A stretch of 64,000 nucleotides of DNA from CAWKOH01 sp963851245 (GTDB lineage Bacteria; Actinomycetota; Acidimicrobiia; Acidimicrobiales; Palsa-688): assembly GCA_963851245.1 (NCBI GenBank), contig CAWKOH010000001.1, positions 372,001 to 436,000 of the forward strand. Direction: 5' to 3'. The translations under genes were made by a program, and so were the position numbers. This document shows positions 25,990 to 35,374 of the stretch, piece after piece (the stretch's first letter is position 1; each line of letters begins with the position of its first letter). Below the pieces are notes generated by a model. The model did not search any database, was not told where the DNA came from, and saw nothing but the letters and a program-made list of their open reading frames with translations.

Positions 25990-26944
25990 TCAGGCCGAGT
26001 AGGTCAGGGCCAGCCCGGGCACCGGCCAACGGCAGCGTACGAGGCGGCCTGAGCCGCCCAGGGTCACATAGGCGGTTCGCAGGTCGTTGCCTCCGAAGCA
26101 CAGGTTCGTGACCATCTCGTCCTCCAGACCCTCCGGCAACGTGTATTGGGTGACCCCGTGTCCGTCGGGTGTCACCGTCGTGATGCACCCCGCCACCAGC
26201 GTCGCCACGCATATGTTCCCTTCGCTGTCGACCGCCAGGGAGTCGAATGCCTGGTAACCAGGGAGCCCTACCACCAGCGTGGAGGGATCGTTCAGCGGTA
26301 CCTCAGCGAGCCGGCCCGGCGACTCCACCCGGCGCCGGCGCAGCCGGGCGGTGACCGTCTCGGCGTAATACAGCGTTCCGAGATCGGGCGAGAGCCCGAT
26401 CCCGTTCGGCGACTCGGCGGGGTGAACCAGCTCTGCGACAAAGCTGCCGTCGCTACCGGCGTAGTAAAGGGACCCGATGTCGCGCTCGGCGGCCGCGGAA
26501 CTTTCCGGTGTCGGTGAAGTAGAAGTTCCCGGTGTCATCGAACACCAGGTCGTTAGGTCCCGACAGGCGCCTGCCGTCGCACGCCCGGTAGATGACCTCG
26601 ACGGTGCGGCTGCGAAGATCCACGCGTTCGACCCAGCCGCCGTTCCAGTTGCCGCTGACGAAGCGACCTCCGTTGTTGCATATGTAGACGGCTCCATCGG
26701 GTCCGATAGCCGCTCCGTTCGGCCCGCCGCCGCAGTGGGCGACGACGTCTGCCCGACCCGATGGTGTCACCCGGGTCAGCGTCCCGCGGTCGATCTCGGT
26801 GATCAGAACGCTGCCGTCCGAAAGCGCCACGGGACCCTCCGGGAAGGCCAGGCCCTCCGCGATGACCTCGACGTCGGGTAGGACCGCGCTGGGAAGGGGT
26901 TGCGGTTGCCACCCGCCGACCTGACCAACCGGGACCCCACCCAC
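25990..26944 (-). CDS. SMP-30/gluconolactonase family protein (frameshifted)
   Basis: Six-bladed beta-propeller lactonase: AEGLAFPEGPVALSDGSVLITEID at the start with the metal-ligand Glu, NGAAIGPDGAVYICNN, LSGPNDLVFDDTGNFYFTDTG with the Asn ligand, and in the second frame SPNGIGLSPDLGTLYYAETVT and DSLAVDSEGNICVATL with the last ligand Asp. One extra base near 26490 separates TGKFRG from ERDIGSLYY. Total length is 3n+1. It would open a lactone. A paralogue at 40795 is intact. The start is a GTG 13 bases after the Rieske gene. Confidence 0.8.
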
Positions 26945-26957
26945 AGCGGCATCGTAG

Positions 26958-27281
26958 CTAGTCGACCTTCACCTTGATGACGTCATCGACCACTTGCAAC
27001 TCGTACATCACCAGGTCCTGGGCGAAACCGTCCTCTCGCGACGGTCGGACGCACCTCCCACTGGTGACGTCATACCGGCTGCCGTGCTGCGGGCATGTGA
27101 TGTAGCAACCGTCCTCGAGCGGGCGGCCGCCCAGCTTCGTCCCCTGATGGGGGCAGAGGGTCTGGAAGGCGTAGAAGACGCCTGCCACGTTGGCGATCGC
27201 CACTGGCCAGCCGTCGACCTCCACCGTGTCGGTTTCTCCCGGGCCGATCCAGTCGATCGGGGCGGCATCGTAGAAGGTCAT
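26958..27281 (-). CDS. Rieske [2Fe-2S] ferredoxin
   Basis: 107 residues. Cluster ligands Cys43 and His45 (TLCPHQGTKL) and Cys63 and His66 (ITCPQHGSRYD) are clear. Small soluble Rieske proteins of this type feed electrons to oxygenases. First gene of the nine-gene minus-strand run that contains the selenoprotein. The ATG preceding MTFYDAAPIDW is chosen since homologues begin there. Its promoter region is shared with the divergent amidohydrolase and holds a 16-bp palindrome. Confidence 0.87.
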   Translation of the reverse strand: MTFYDAAPIDWIGPGETDTVEVDGWPVAIANVAGVFYAFQTLCPHQGTKLGGRPLEDGCYITCPQHGSRYDVTSGRCVRPSREDGFAQDLVMYELQVVDDVIKVKVD

Positions 27282-27327
27282 CGGGCGTGAGCGTAGAGCC
27301 GGGCTCGCGCCATCACCACCTGGGGTA

Positions 27328-27343
27328 CAGTGAGGCCTCACTG
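27328..27343. promoter_or_regulatory. perfect 16-bp palindrome, candidate operator
   Basis: The sequence cagtgaggcctcactg is its own reverse complement. It lies in the 80-base gap between the Rieske-led operon and the divergent amidohydrolase gene, 47 bases from the former start codon and 18 from the latter. The size fits a TetR- or GntR-family dimer site. No regulator gene is next to it. Confidence 0.6.
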
Positions 27344-27361
27344 CATAAGGGGGATGGCACG

Positions 27362-28672
27362 GTGGCTACCGACACGGCGACAGGCACACGGGGCATCTAC
27401 CGGGCGGAGGTGGAGGAAAAGCTCCCCTACCCGGTCTTCGACGCTGACAACCACTTCTACCCGGCGGCCGACGCAGTCGATCGGTACCTCGATCCGAAGA
27501 TGCGCGACCGGGCGCTGGAGCCGGGCGAGACGTTCACTCTCGAGAACGAAGAGGACATCCAGCAGGAGAAGCACGTCGAGGGCCACGCCTGGCGCACCGT
27601 GGGCGAGCATCCGATGCCCGAAGGGGGCCACGGCGGGGTGGACGTCACCGAGTTGAAAGGCATGGACGCCAACATCCCGATCCCCGGCGCCATGCTCAAC
27701 CGCCTGAACCCCATGCGGGACCTGGACAAGCTGGACCGGGAGCAGCTGATCGACCGGTACAACGCCATGCGCCCGGCGTTCGAGCACAAAGATCCACGCT
27801 TGGCTCTGATGGACCTCCAGGGCGTCGAGGCCGCCGTGGTGCATGCGGGCGGGGCCCCGAGCGACTCGGCCTTCCGGCGCGGCGATGTTGAGGCCGGATA
27901 CGCCGTAACCAGGTCCTTCAACCGCTGGCTACAGGACGACTGGGGCTTCGCCTACAGGAACCGGATCTTCGTGCCGGCCGTAATCCCCCTCCACGACCCT
28001 GAGTATGCGGTCGCCGAGTTGGAGTTCGTCCTCTCCGAGGGGGCCCGCATCATCAATCTTCATCCCGGTCCGGCCTACGGCCGCTCGCCGTTCGATCCCG
28101 TCTTTGACCCCTTCTGGGCCCGGATCGACGAGTCCCGCACCCGGGTGACGGTTCACCTCAACGGGGCCGGCTACCAGAGGTACGGGGGCGACTGGGGCGA
28201 GGACCCGAAGGCCAAGTACTCGGAGTACAACGCGTTCCAGTGGATCTCTTACTGGTCCGACCGGCCGATCATGGAGACCGTCGCCGCCATGGTCTTCCAC
28301 AACCTGTTCGGCCGCTTCCCGAACATAAAGGTGTTGATCGCCGAGTACGGAACCCCGTGGCTTCCTTATCTCGTGCGCAAGATGGATCACGCCGCCTTGC
28401 TCGGCCGGCGACCGAAATGGGGCAAGCTGCCGGCCCGGCCCAGCCGGATCTTCAAGGAGCACTTCGTGGTCGCTCCTTTCCCGGAAGAAAACGTGAGCCG
28501 TCCGATGGAAGTGGTCGGAAGCGACTGCCTGGTGTTCGGGTCCGACTTCCCGCACTCGGAGGGCCTGCCGGACCCGGTCCAGTACGCCAGCCAGCTCAAA
28601 GGTCTCGACGACGCCACGGTCAAGAAAATCATGCGCGACAACCTGGCCAACTTCTTGGCTATCGACTCCTAG
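27362..28672 (+). CDS. amidohydrolase family protein
   Basis: 436 residues. VFDADNHFYPAADAVDRYLDP replaces the HxH motif with DNH, as in a large actinobacterial Amidohydro_2 subfamily, and VFGSDFPHSEG carries the catalytic Asp. The central region RIFVPAVIPLHDPEYAVAEL is shared with that subfamily. GTG follows GGGGGATG with suitable spacing. It is divergent from the selenoprotein operon and probably under the same operator. It may decarboxylate or hydrolyse a ring-cleavage product. Confidence 0.84.
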   Translation: MATDTATGTRGIYRAEVEEKLPYPVFDADNHFYPAADAVDRYLDPKMRDRALEPGETFTLENEEDIQQEKHVEGHAWRTVGEHPMPEGGHGGVDVTELKGMDANIPIPGAMLNRLNPMRDLDKLDREQLIDRYNAMRPAFEHKDPRLALMDLQGVEAAVVHAGGAPSDSAFRRGDVEAGYAVTRSFNRWLQDDWGFAYRNRIFVPAVIPLHDPEYAVAELEFVLSEGARIINLHPGPAYGRSPFDPVFDPFWARIDESRTRVTVHLNGAGYQRYGGDWGEDPKAKYSEYNAFQWISYWSDRPIMETVAAMVFHNLFGRFPNIKVLIAEYGTPWLPYLVRKMDHAALLGRRPKWGKLPARPSRIFKEHFVVAPFPEENVSRPMEVVGSDCLVFGSDFPHSEGLPDPVQYASQLKGLDDATVKKIMRDNLANFLAIDS

Positions 28673-28681
28673 GCGCCGGCA

Positions 28682-29533
28682 GTGGTCAGGGGCGGGTCGG
28701 GTCGCGGGACCGACGTGCTGTGGGCGGCATCACTCCGGCCCAGCACCCTCAGAGAACGGGTGGCGGCGGCCGTAGCCGGCGGGTTCGCCGGCGTCTCGGT
28801 GTCGCCTGGCGACGCCGACCCCGGCCCCTCCGGCCAGGACGCACCGGAGGAAGTGGCTCGCTGGGCGTCGGACCAGGGGGTGGCGCTGGTCGTGGTCGAC
28901 TCGGTGATCGAGTGGTACCCGCACGAACCGCCCAGAAGGATGCTGGCGGCGACCGAGCACAGCGTGGCCCAGCTGCTGGAGGTTTGCGACCGTTACGGGG
29001 TGGATTCCCTAGGCGCGCTGGCACCCTTTCCGAGCCAGGCTCCGGTAGAGGAGCTGGCCGGTTGCTTCGCTCGCGTGTGCGATCAGGCCGCCGAGCACGG
29101 CCTGCGAGTACAACTTGAGTTCACCCCCTTTCCACCCGTTCCCGACCTCGCCACCGCATGGGAGATCGTGACGCAGGCCGGCCGGCGCAATGGGGGCATC
29201 CTGCTGGACAGCTGGCACTTCTTTCGAGGCCGGCCCGACCTTGAGCTGCTGGGCTCGATACCGGGCGACCGGATCATGGCGGTCCAGCTCTCTGACGGGC
29301 GGGCGGAGTTCCGCGAGAGCCTGTTGAAGGACACCTTCCGCCACCGCGAGCTACCCGGAGAGGGCTGCTTCGACCTGATCGGACTTCTCACTGTCCTGCG
29401 CCAGATCGGCGGTCTCAACCAGGTGGGACCCGAGGTTCTGTCCGTGGAACTGCAGGAGTTGGAACCGGCCGAAGCGGCGGTGCGCCTGGCCGCCGCCTCG
29501 GAGAAGGTGGTGGCCGAAGCCCTCGGAACCTAG
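28682..29533 (+). CDS. sugar phosphate isomerase/epimerase family protein
   Basis: 283 residues, paralogue of the protein at 15953: LEFTPFPPVPDLATAWEIVTQAGRRNGGILLDSWHFFRG matches the corresponding segment there, and IMAVQLSDG and ELPGEGCFDLIGLL follow. The metal-binding E, D, H of the TIM-barrel are kept. It starts nine bases after the amidohydrolase stop and is probably in the same operon. Confidence 0.8.
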   Translation: MVRGGSGRGTDVLWAASLRPSTLRERVAAAVAGGFAGVSVSPGDADPGPSGQDAPEEVARWASDQGVALVVVDSVIEWYPHEPPRRMLAATEHSVAQLLEVCDRYGVDSLGALAPFPSQAPVEELAGCFARVCDQAAEHGLRVQLEFTPFPPVPDLATAWEIVTQAGRRNGGILLDSWHFFRGRPDLELLGSIPGDRIMAVQLSDGRAEFRESLLKDTFRHRELPGEGCFDLIGLLTVLRQIGGLNQVGPEVLSVELQELEPAEAAVRLAAASEKVVAEALGT

Positions 29534-29574
29534 GCCGGCCAAGAGTCTGCCGGACGACCCACCCGCCGAAGGCG

Positions 29575-29580
29575 TATCCT
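29575..29580 (+). promoter_or_regulatory. leaderless-type -10 box
   Basis: TATCCT seven bases before the monooxygenase ATG, with no ribosome-binding site between. Same arrangement as other genes here (4297, 18534, 34376, 35507). Confidence 0.4.
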
Positions 29581-29587
29581 CTAGGCA

Positions 29588-31232
29588 ATGGGAGACTCTA
29601 CTGTCAATGTCGTGAGCGAATACGACGCGGTGGTCGTCGGAGCCGGGTTTTCCGGCCTGTACATGCTCCACTACCTGCGGGACAGGCTCGGGTTGGCGGT
29701 CCGGGCCTACGAGAGGGGCGACGCCGTCGGTGGCACCTGGTACTGGAACCGGTATCCGGGCGCCCGCTGCGACTCGGAGAGCTTCTACTACTGCTACTCC
29801 TTCTCGAAGGAGCTCGAGCAGGAGTGGGTCTGGAGCATGAAGTATCCGGAGCAGCCGGAAATCCTGCGCTACCTCGAGCACGTCGCCGACCGGTTCGATC
29901 TGCGTCGCGACATCCAGTTCGACACGAGTGTGACGGCGGCTCATTTCCGGGAAGACGTCGCAGAGGTGGGAGATCCGTACCGACGGCGGCGAAGTGGTCA
30001 CCGCCCGCTACTTCGTCGAGCGCGGTCGGTTGCCTGTCAGCGGCCAACCTACCGCCCATACCGGGCCTCGATCGGTTCGAGGGCGACTGGTATCACACCG
30101 GGGCGTGGCCCAAGGAGGGCGTCGACTTCACCGGCAAGCGGGTGGCGCTGATCGGAACCGGCTCCACCGGCATCCAGGCCACCCCGGTCATCGCCGCGCA
30201 GGCCGACCATCTCTAGGGTGTTGCAGCGCACACCGAACTACAGCGTTCCGGCCCGGAACTTCCTGATGTCGCCGGAGCAGACCAGAGAGATCAAGGAGAA
30301 CTACGACGAGATTCGCAAGGCCCAAAGAGCGTCCTATGCCGGGTTCCCGTACCCGCTCAAGCTGACGTCGGCGCTCGACGTTAGCCCCGAGGAGCGGCAG
30401 GCGACCTATGAGGCACTGTGGGCCGAAGAGGGCGGCTTCAAGTTCATCTACGGGTCCTACTTCGACCTCTTGCGCAACCAGGAGGCCAATGACACCGCGG
30501 CGGAGTTCATTCGGAGCAAGATCCGGGATACGGTCAAGGACCAGGGCGTAGCCGAGAAGCTCTGCCCCAAGGACTACCCGTACGGATCGAAGCGCCCACC
30601 GATCGACACCCACTACTTCGAGACCTTCAACCGCGACAACGTGACTCTGGTGGATCTGCGCCAGACGCCAATCGAGGAGATCACCGCACCGGCATCCGGA
30701 CCACGGACGGCGGAGTACGAACTCGACACCATCGTCTTCGCCACCGGGTTCGATGCCATGACCGGATCTCTGCTCAAGATGGACATCCGGGGCCGCGACG
30801 GCCTGCACTCTGGCCGACAAGTGGAGTGGGGGCCCGGTCACCTACCTCGGCCTCCAGGTCGCCGGGTTCCCGAACATGTTCGTAGTGACCGGACCGGGCA
30901 GCCCCTCAGTGCTCACCAACATGCCACTGGCCATTGAGCAGCATGTGGAGTGGATCGGCCGATGCATCCAGTACATGCGCGAGCACGACATAGACGCCAT
31001 CGAGGCGACGGAGGAGGCGGAGGACGCCTGGGTCGACCACGTCCGCGAGGTGGCCGAGACCACGCTCTTCCCCAAAGCCAATTCGTGGTACCTCGGGGCC
31101 AACATCCCCGGCAAGAAGCGGGTGTTCATGCCCTACGTGGGCGGCTTCGCTCCCTACTCGCAGCGTTGCGACGAAATAGCCGAGAAAGGCTACGAAGGGT
31201 TCGAATTCACCTCGGCCACCGTCCGGACCTGA
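29588..31232 (+). pseudogene. Baeyer-Villiger/flavin-containing monooxygenase, four frameshifts
   Basis: The reading VVVGAGFSGLYMLHYLRDRLG, GTWYWNRYPGARCDSESFYY and, later, GTGSTGIQATPVIAAQADHL, LQRTPNYSVPARNFL, FATGFDAMTGSLL and FVVTGPGSPSVLTNMP is a cyclohexanone-monooxygenase-like enzyme that inserts oxygen next to a ketone using FAD and NADPH. It is broken four times, each by one extra base: near 29966, 30015, 30201 and 30811. Amber TAG at about 30214 results from the third. With those bases removed, an uninterrupted 547-residue protein appears. No other gene here has so many breaks, so true decay is more likely than for the single-break genes, though errors are possible. Confidence 0.8.
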
Positions 31233-31266
31233 GGACCGACCCCGGTTCAGGGCCGGTGGCCGAACG

Positions 31267-32565
31267 CTATCTCCCCTGACCCGCCGGCACGCTACCGGCG
31301 CGGCGGGTGATCTGGTTCCACAATTCCAGATCCCGATCGTCGGCCTGGCGGCCGACCCGGGTAACTACATCGACGTCCGTCGATTCCGCCCGTAAGGCAC
31401 CGGCGGTGCAGCGTTCCTTGGGGCGGTGGGCGAAGGGATCGAACTGATAGTGGCGCATGGCGTTCTCGTGGGTGATCTTCGCCACCGTATCGTCGGGAAG
31501 GTGGGCCAGTAGCTCGGCCAGGTGCTCCGGGGCCTCCGGCCAGGTACCGTCGGAGTGAGGAAAGTCCGACTCCCAGCACACGTTGTCGATGTTGAGCTCG
31601 TCGAGGAGCTTCACCGCAATCCGGTCGTTGATGAAGCAGCACAGGATGTGGCGGTTGAAGATGTCGGTGGGCCCGGCGTAGGAGCCGAAGGAATGCTGGA
31701 TCCAACCGGAGTGCCGGTCATTGACGTGCTCGGCGCGCCAGAGGAAGTACGGGATCCACCCCACGTCCCCTTCGGTGAGCGAGAAGCGCAACTCTGGGAA
31801 CCGGTCCCAGAAGGGGGCCCACAGGAGGTCAACGAGGGTATAAATCGTCATCGCCGAGGACCGGGTAATCGCCACCGCCGCCGGAGCGTCGGCGGGCGCC
31901 GGGACGGTGCGGGACGAAGACCCCAGGTGGCAGCAGAGCACTGTCCCCTCGTCCGAGGCGGCGGTGAAGAGCGGATACCAGTAGTCAGAGAAGATCGACG
32001 GCATCTGGAGCGCTTCGGGGTTCTCGCTGAAGGTGACGGCATGGCATCCCTTTGCCGACAACCGGCGGATCTCCCGGACCGCCTCGTCCACGTCGAACAA
32101 AGGAAGCAGCCCGCAGGGTATGAACCGGTCAGGATAGGCGCCACACCACTCGTCGACGTGCCAGTCGTTGTAGGCCTTGATCATGATCAGGTTGATGTCC
32201 CGATCGGGGCCCTGGTTCAGGACCTGCCCCGAAAATCCGGTGAAGTTAGGGAAGTTCAGCCCGGCTAGCTGGCCGCCGGCGTTCATGTCTCTCACCCGCT
32301 CGTGGACGTCGTAGCAGCCCGGGCGCATCTCGTCGTAGCGGGCGGCGTCGATGTTGTACATGTCCTTCGGTTTCCCTGCCACCGCGTTCAGCCCGAGGTT
32401 GCGCCCCTTCACGTCCCCGTACCACCACTGCTGGCCGCCTTCGGAGTCGGTGAGCACCCTCGGCGATAGAGATCTGTACCGCTCGGGCACATGGGCGTCG
32501 AACATGTCGGCGGGCTCACATATGTGATCGTCGACGCTGACAAGGATCAACTCATCTGGCCGCAT
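31267..32565 (-). CDS. amidohydrolase family protein
   Basis: 432 residues. VSVDDHICEPADMFDAHVPERY at the start and CWESDFPHSDGTWPEAPEHL near the end are typical of this Amidohydro_2 subgroup; NLIMIKAYNDWHVDEWCGAYPDRFIPCGLLPLFD is a family segment. AGGAG lies eight bases before the ATG, which excludes the much longer upstream frame. It follows the DUF35 and thiolase genes on the same strand and resembles the protein at 42555. Confidence 0.85.
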   Translation of the reverse strand: MRPDELILVSVDDHICEPADMFDAHVPERYRSLSPRVLTDSEGGQQWWYGDVKGRNLGLNAVAGKPKDMYNIDAARYDEMRPGCYDVHERVRDMNAGGQLAGLNFPNFTGFSGQVLNQGPDRDINLIMIKAYNDWHVDEWCGAYPDRFIPCGLLPLFDVDEAVREIRRLSAKGCHAVTFSENPEALQMPSIFSDYWYPLFTAASDEGTVLCCHLGSSSRTVPAPADAPAAVAITRSSAMTIYTLVDLLWAPFWDRFPELRFSLTEGDVGWIPYFLWRAEHVNDRHSGWIQHSFGSYAGPTDIFNRHILCCFINDRIAVKLLDELNIDNVCWESDFPHSDGTWPEAPEHLAELLAHLPDDTVAKITHENAMRHYQFDPFAHRPKERCTAGALRAESTDVDVVTRVGRQADDRDLELWNQITRRAGSVPAGQGR

Positions 32566-32642
32566 AACGCTCTCCTGTGTGACAGCGACCCGCGGGTTCC
32601 GGTCGCTACCTGACAGATTCGTATCACTCACACCATAGACCG

Positions 32643-33077
32643 TTACGCCCCGGCATCCTCCCGCGGGCGGGCGTAGGGGAGCCAGATGTCGCCGCCCGCG
32701 GCGTGAAACTCGACCTGCAGCGGGAGGCCGTCCCTGAGGGCTGTAGGGGCACACCCGATCACCGAGGTCATGAGCCACCAACCTTCGTCGACAGCCATCA
32801 CCGCGGGGGCGTAAGGGACCTGGAAGCTGGGGTGCTGCGGCCGCCACACCACGGTCCAGCTGTAGAGCCGGCCCCTGCCCGACGAGGTGAGCCACTCCAG
32901 CTCACCGCCCTGGCACGACGCGCAGGCCCTGGAGGGCAAACGGGGTATGTGGCCGCATTGCCGGCAGCGCTGGTAGGTGAGGCGCTTCTGGCTGGCCGCA
33001 TCCCAGTAGGGCCGGGAGAAGAGGCCCGGATGAGGGAGCGGGATCCCCGGCTCCTGGGGTTGGAGGATGTCACTCAC
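32643..33077 (-). CDS. DUF35 OB-fold/zinc-ribbon protein
   Basis: 144 residues. A rubredoxin-like zinc ribbon, CRQCGHIPRLPSRACASC (about residues 38-55), precedes an OB-fold (GRGRLYSWTVVWRPQHPSF, PYAPAVMAVDEGWWLMTSVIG). Such proteins pair with thiolase-like partners, as ChsH2 and Ltp2 do in steroid side-chain cleavage, and aid acyl-CoA binding. The gene starts 54 bases after the thiolase stop. Confidence 0.85.
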   Translation of the reverse strand: MSDILQPQEPGIPLPHPGLFSRPYWDAASQKRLTYQRCRQCGHIPRLPSRACASCQGGELEWLTSSGRGRLYSWTVVWRPQHPSFQVPYAPAVMAVDEGWWLMTSVIGCAPTALRDGLPLQVEFHAAGGDIWLPYARPREDAGA

Positions 33078-33131
33078 CGGTACACGACCAAAGCCTGGTG
33101 CACCAGCTCACGCTGTCCTTCGCACATTTCC

Positions 33132-34292
33132 TCACGGGCGTTCACCGCCGAGCAGCAGTACGTCGGTGAAGAGGGCGCCCGAACCACCGTTCGTGCACAG
33201 CGCCACCTCCGCTCCGGGCACCTGCGCGGTGGCACACTCGCCCCGCACTTGCTGCACGCCCCGGATGACCCTCTGGAGTTGCTGGGCATTGATGCCAGCG
33301 TGGCTGAAGGACATGGTGCCGCCGTCAGTAGTCACCGGAATCCGGCCACCCGGCCCGATGTGGCCCTCCTCCACAAATGGCCCGCTTTCTCCCTCCCCGC
33401 AGAAGCCGAAGGCCTCGAGCTGGCGGAGAATCTCGAAGGAGAACGGGTCGTAGAACTCCCCCACGTCGACGTCGTCGGGGCCCAGGCCGGCGGTGCGGAA
33501 AGCGGCCCCGGCGGCGTGGCGACCCACCATGCCGGCGATCAGGTCGGACCGGCCCGTCATCTCCCATACCGGGGCGATCTGATAGGCGGGACCGAACGAG
33601 TCGCTGCCGCCCCCGAGGATCCACACCGGTTTGCTACGGAGACCGGCAACCAGATCGGAGTGAACCAGAACCAGACCGCATCCTCCCTCCGAGGTCATGG
33701 CGCACTCGAGCAGGTGGAACGGATCAGCGATCATCCTCGAATCGAGAACGTCGGCGGCCGTGTAAGGGCCCCGCCCGCGATAGACGGCCTGAGGGTTGAT
33801 GTGACCGTTGTTGCGGATGGTCGCGGCTGCTGTGGCCATCTGCTCGGGGGTCGTGCCGTAGGTGATCATGTGACGGCGGGCCATGAGGGCGAACTCCGCG
33901 GCCGTGAACAGCCCGAAGCCCACGACGAACTCGTTAGCCGGCCGGGTCCACGGGGCCGTGGACGCCCTTTCCGTGTACAAGCCGGCGCCGCCGGCGGCGA
34001 GCAGCACGACCCTCGCCTGGCCCACGGCGATCATCTGGGCGGCCTGCAGCACGGCCGGTATACCGAGCGAGTTGAGCACCCGGGCGCAGGGCCCCAGGCT
34101 GAACTTCAGAGCGAGCTCCTGGGCGGAGGTACCGACCACAGCGTCCACCTGGACCGAATCCAGGCCGGCGTCAGCGAGAGCGCCTATGGCGCCCTCGGTG
34201 GCGATGGACTCGGAATCGTGGCCTTCGAGGATTCGGGCCTGGGGGGTGTTGAACACCCCGGCGATGGCGACGTCGTGATAGGGATGGGCCAT
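33132..34292 (-). CDS. thiolase-like acetyl-CoA acetyltransferase / lipid-transfer protein
   Basis: 386 residues of the SCP2-thiolase or Ltp2-like group: VAIAGVFNTPQARILEGHDSESIATEGAIGALADAGLDSVQVDAVV, AAGGAGLYTER, MTSEGGCGLVLVHSDL and TNGGSGALFTDVLLLGG. The last Cys of typical thiolases is replaced in the second domain, as in Ltp2-like retro-aldolases. ATG at 34292 begins the conserved domain; upstream in-frame ATGs would intrude on the divergent LLM promoter. Works with the DUF35 protein by family precedent. Confidence 0.82.
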   Translation of the reverse strand: MAHPYHDVAIAGVFNTPQARILEGHDSESIATEGAIGALADAGLDSVQVDAVVGTSAQELALKFSLGPCARVLNSLGIPAVLQAAQMIAVGQARVVLLAAGGAGLYTERASTAPWTRPANEFVVGFGLFTAAEFALMARRHMITYGTTPEQMATAAATIRNNGHINPQAVYRGRGPYTAADVLDSRMIADPFHLLECAMTSEGGCGLVLVHSDLVAGLRSKPVWILGGGSDSFGPAYQIAPVWEMTGRSDLIAGMVGRHAAGAAFRTAGLGPDDVDVGEFYDPFSFEILRQLEAFGFCGEGESGPFVEEGHIGPGGRIPVTTDGGTMSFSHAGINAQQLQRVIRGVQQVRGECATAQVPGAEVALCTNGGSGALFTDVLLLGGERP

Positions 34293-34375
34293 CACAAGGA
34301 TGCAGGAGTCGGCACGGGGCGCCACCCTAGTGTCCGGTAGCCCGGGCGGCCGCATTCGCTCTGCGCCATTCTCCG

Positions 34376-34381
34376 TATACT
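34376..34381 (+). promoter_or_regulatory. TATACT -10 box of a leaderless-like promoter
   Basis: TATACT 10 bases before the LLM ATG at 34392 in the divergent gap. A transcript starting about seven bases later would have almost no leader. No Shine-Dalgarno is present. Confidence 0.5.
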
Positions 34382-34391
34382 TCGCCACTGC

Positions 34392-35346
34392 ATGACAACA
34401 CACAGCCGAACGCCACTGCTCTCCGTTTCCCTTCGTTCCTTCTCGGCCGAGGATCCAGGGGGGTGGGATCATCTGATCGAAGCGGCCGAAACATTGGATC
34501 GAGTGGGCTTCGACCGCCTGGTCATGTCCGACCACGTGGTCTTCGGTGAGCGCCTGGAGGAGTACGGCAGGCCCGAGATCGGCGGCCAAGCCGGCGGTAA
34601 GCAGCCCACCGGCCCCGACGGGCACTGGCTCGACCCGCTCATCACCCTCTCGGTCATCGCCGGCCGCACCAGACAGATCCGCCTGGGAACGAACATCCTG
34701 ATCGCCGCCCTCAGAAGGCCGGTGGTGCTGGCCAAGATGGCAGCCACGCTCGACGTCCTCTCGGGAGGCCGGCTCGATCTGGGCGTCGGCGTCGGCTGGC
34801 AGCGGGAGGAGTACGAAGCGGCGGGGCTCCGCTTCGACTCCCGGGGCGAGATCCTCGACGAGACGCTCCGGATATGTCAGCTTCTGTGGCGAAACGAGCG
34901 GGCCGACTACGAATCCTCGACGACCAGTTTCCACGCCATTCACATGATGCCGAAGCCGGCTCAGGCGGGCGGGGTGCCGCTCTGGGTCAGCGGTACGGTC
35001 AATCCGAGGGCGGTCCGGCGGGTCGCAGAGTTCGGATCAGGATGGATTCCTTGGGGTGGGGCCGCCGCCGACGTCAAAACAGGCATACGGGAGATGAGGG
35101 ATGCCCTGGCCGCGGTCGGACGAGATGGCTCCGATCTCGATGTGGTCGGGACCCTCCCGGGTCGAAAGGCCAACGGCGGGCTCGACGTGGCGGCGACAAT
35201 GGAGGCCGTACCCGACCTGGTCGCGGCCGGGGTGACCGACCTGAGGATGACGATATCGATACCCCCGCGACCCGTCGGAAGCCGAAGACGCCCTTTCACC
35301 AATCGTCGAGGGATTCCGGGCCGCCACCGGCAGAACTTCGCCGTAG
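34392..35346 (+). CDS. LLM class F420-dependent oxidoreductase (frameshifted at C5)
   Basis: AAETLDRVGFDRLVMSDHVVFGERLEEYGRPEIGGQ, RTRQIRLGTNILIAALRRPVVLAKMAATLDVLSGGRLDLGVGVGWQREEYEAAG and GVPLWVSGTVNPRAVRRVAEFGSGWIPWG place it in the LLM family. At five C (35262-35266), one base too many throws the end out of frame; with four it reads IPRDPSEAEDALSPIVEGFRAATGRTSP and stops at 35346, 317 residues in all. It converges on tRNA-Sec, which begins 28 bases on. Confidence 0.82.
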
Positions 35347-35374
35347 ACCCGGGACCCCGACGACCTGCCGGTAG

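Noticed and set aside
30201..30216. TAG in the monooxygenase as a read-through (pyrrolysine-like) codon
   Set aside because: It results from one of four extra bases, the homology is in another frame, and no Pyl machinery is visible.
32703..34340. 545-residue plus-strand open frame
   Set aside because: It is antisense to the clear DUF35 and thiolase genes and has no motif of its own.
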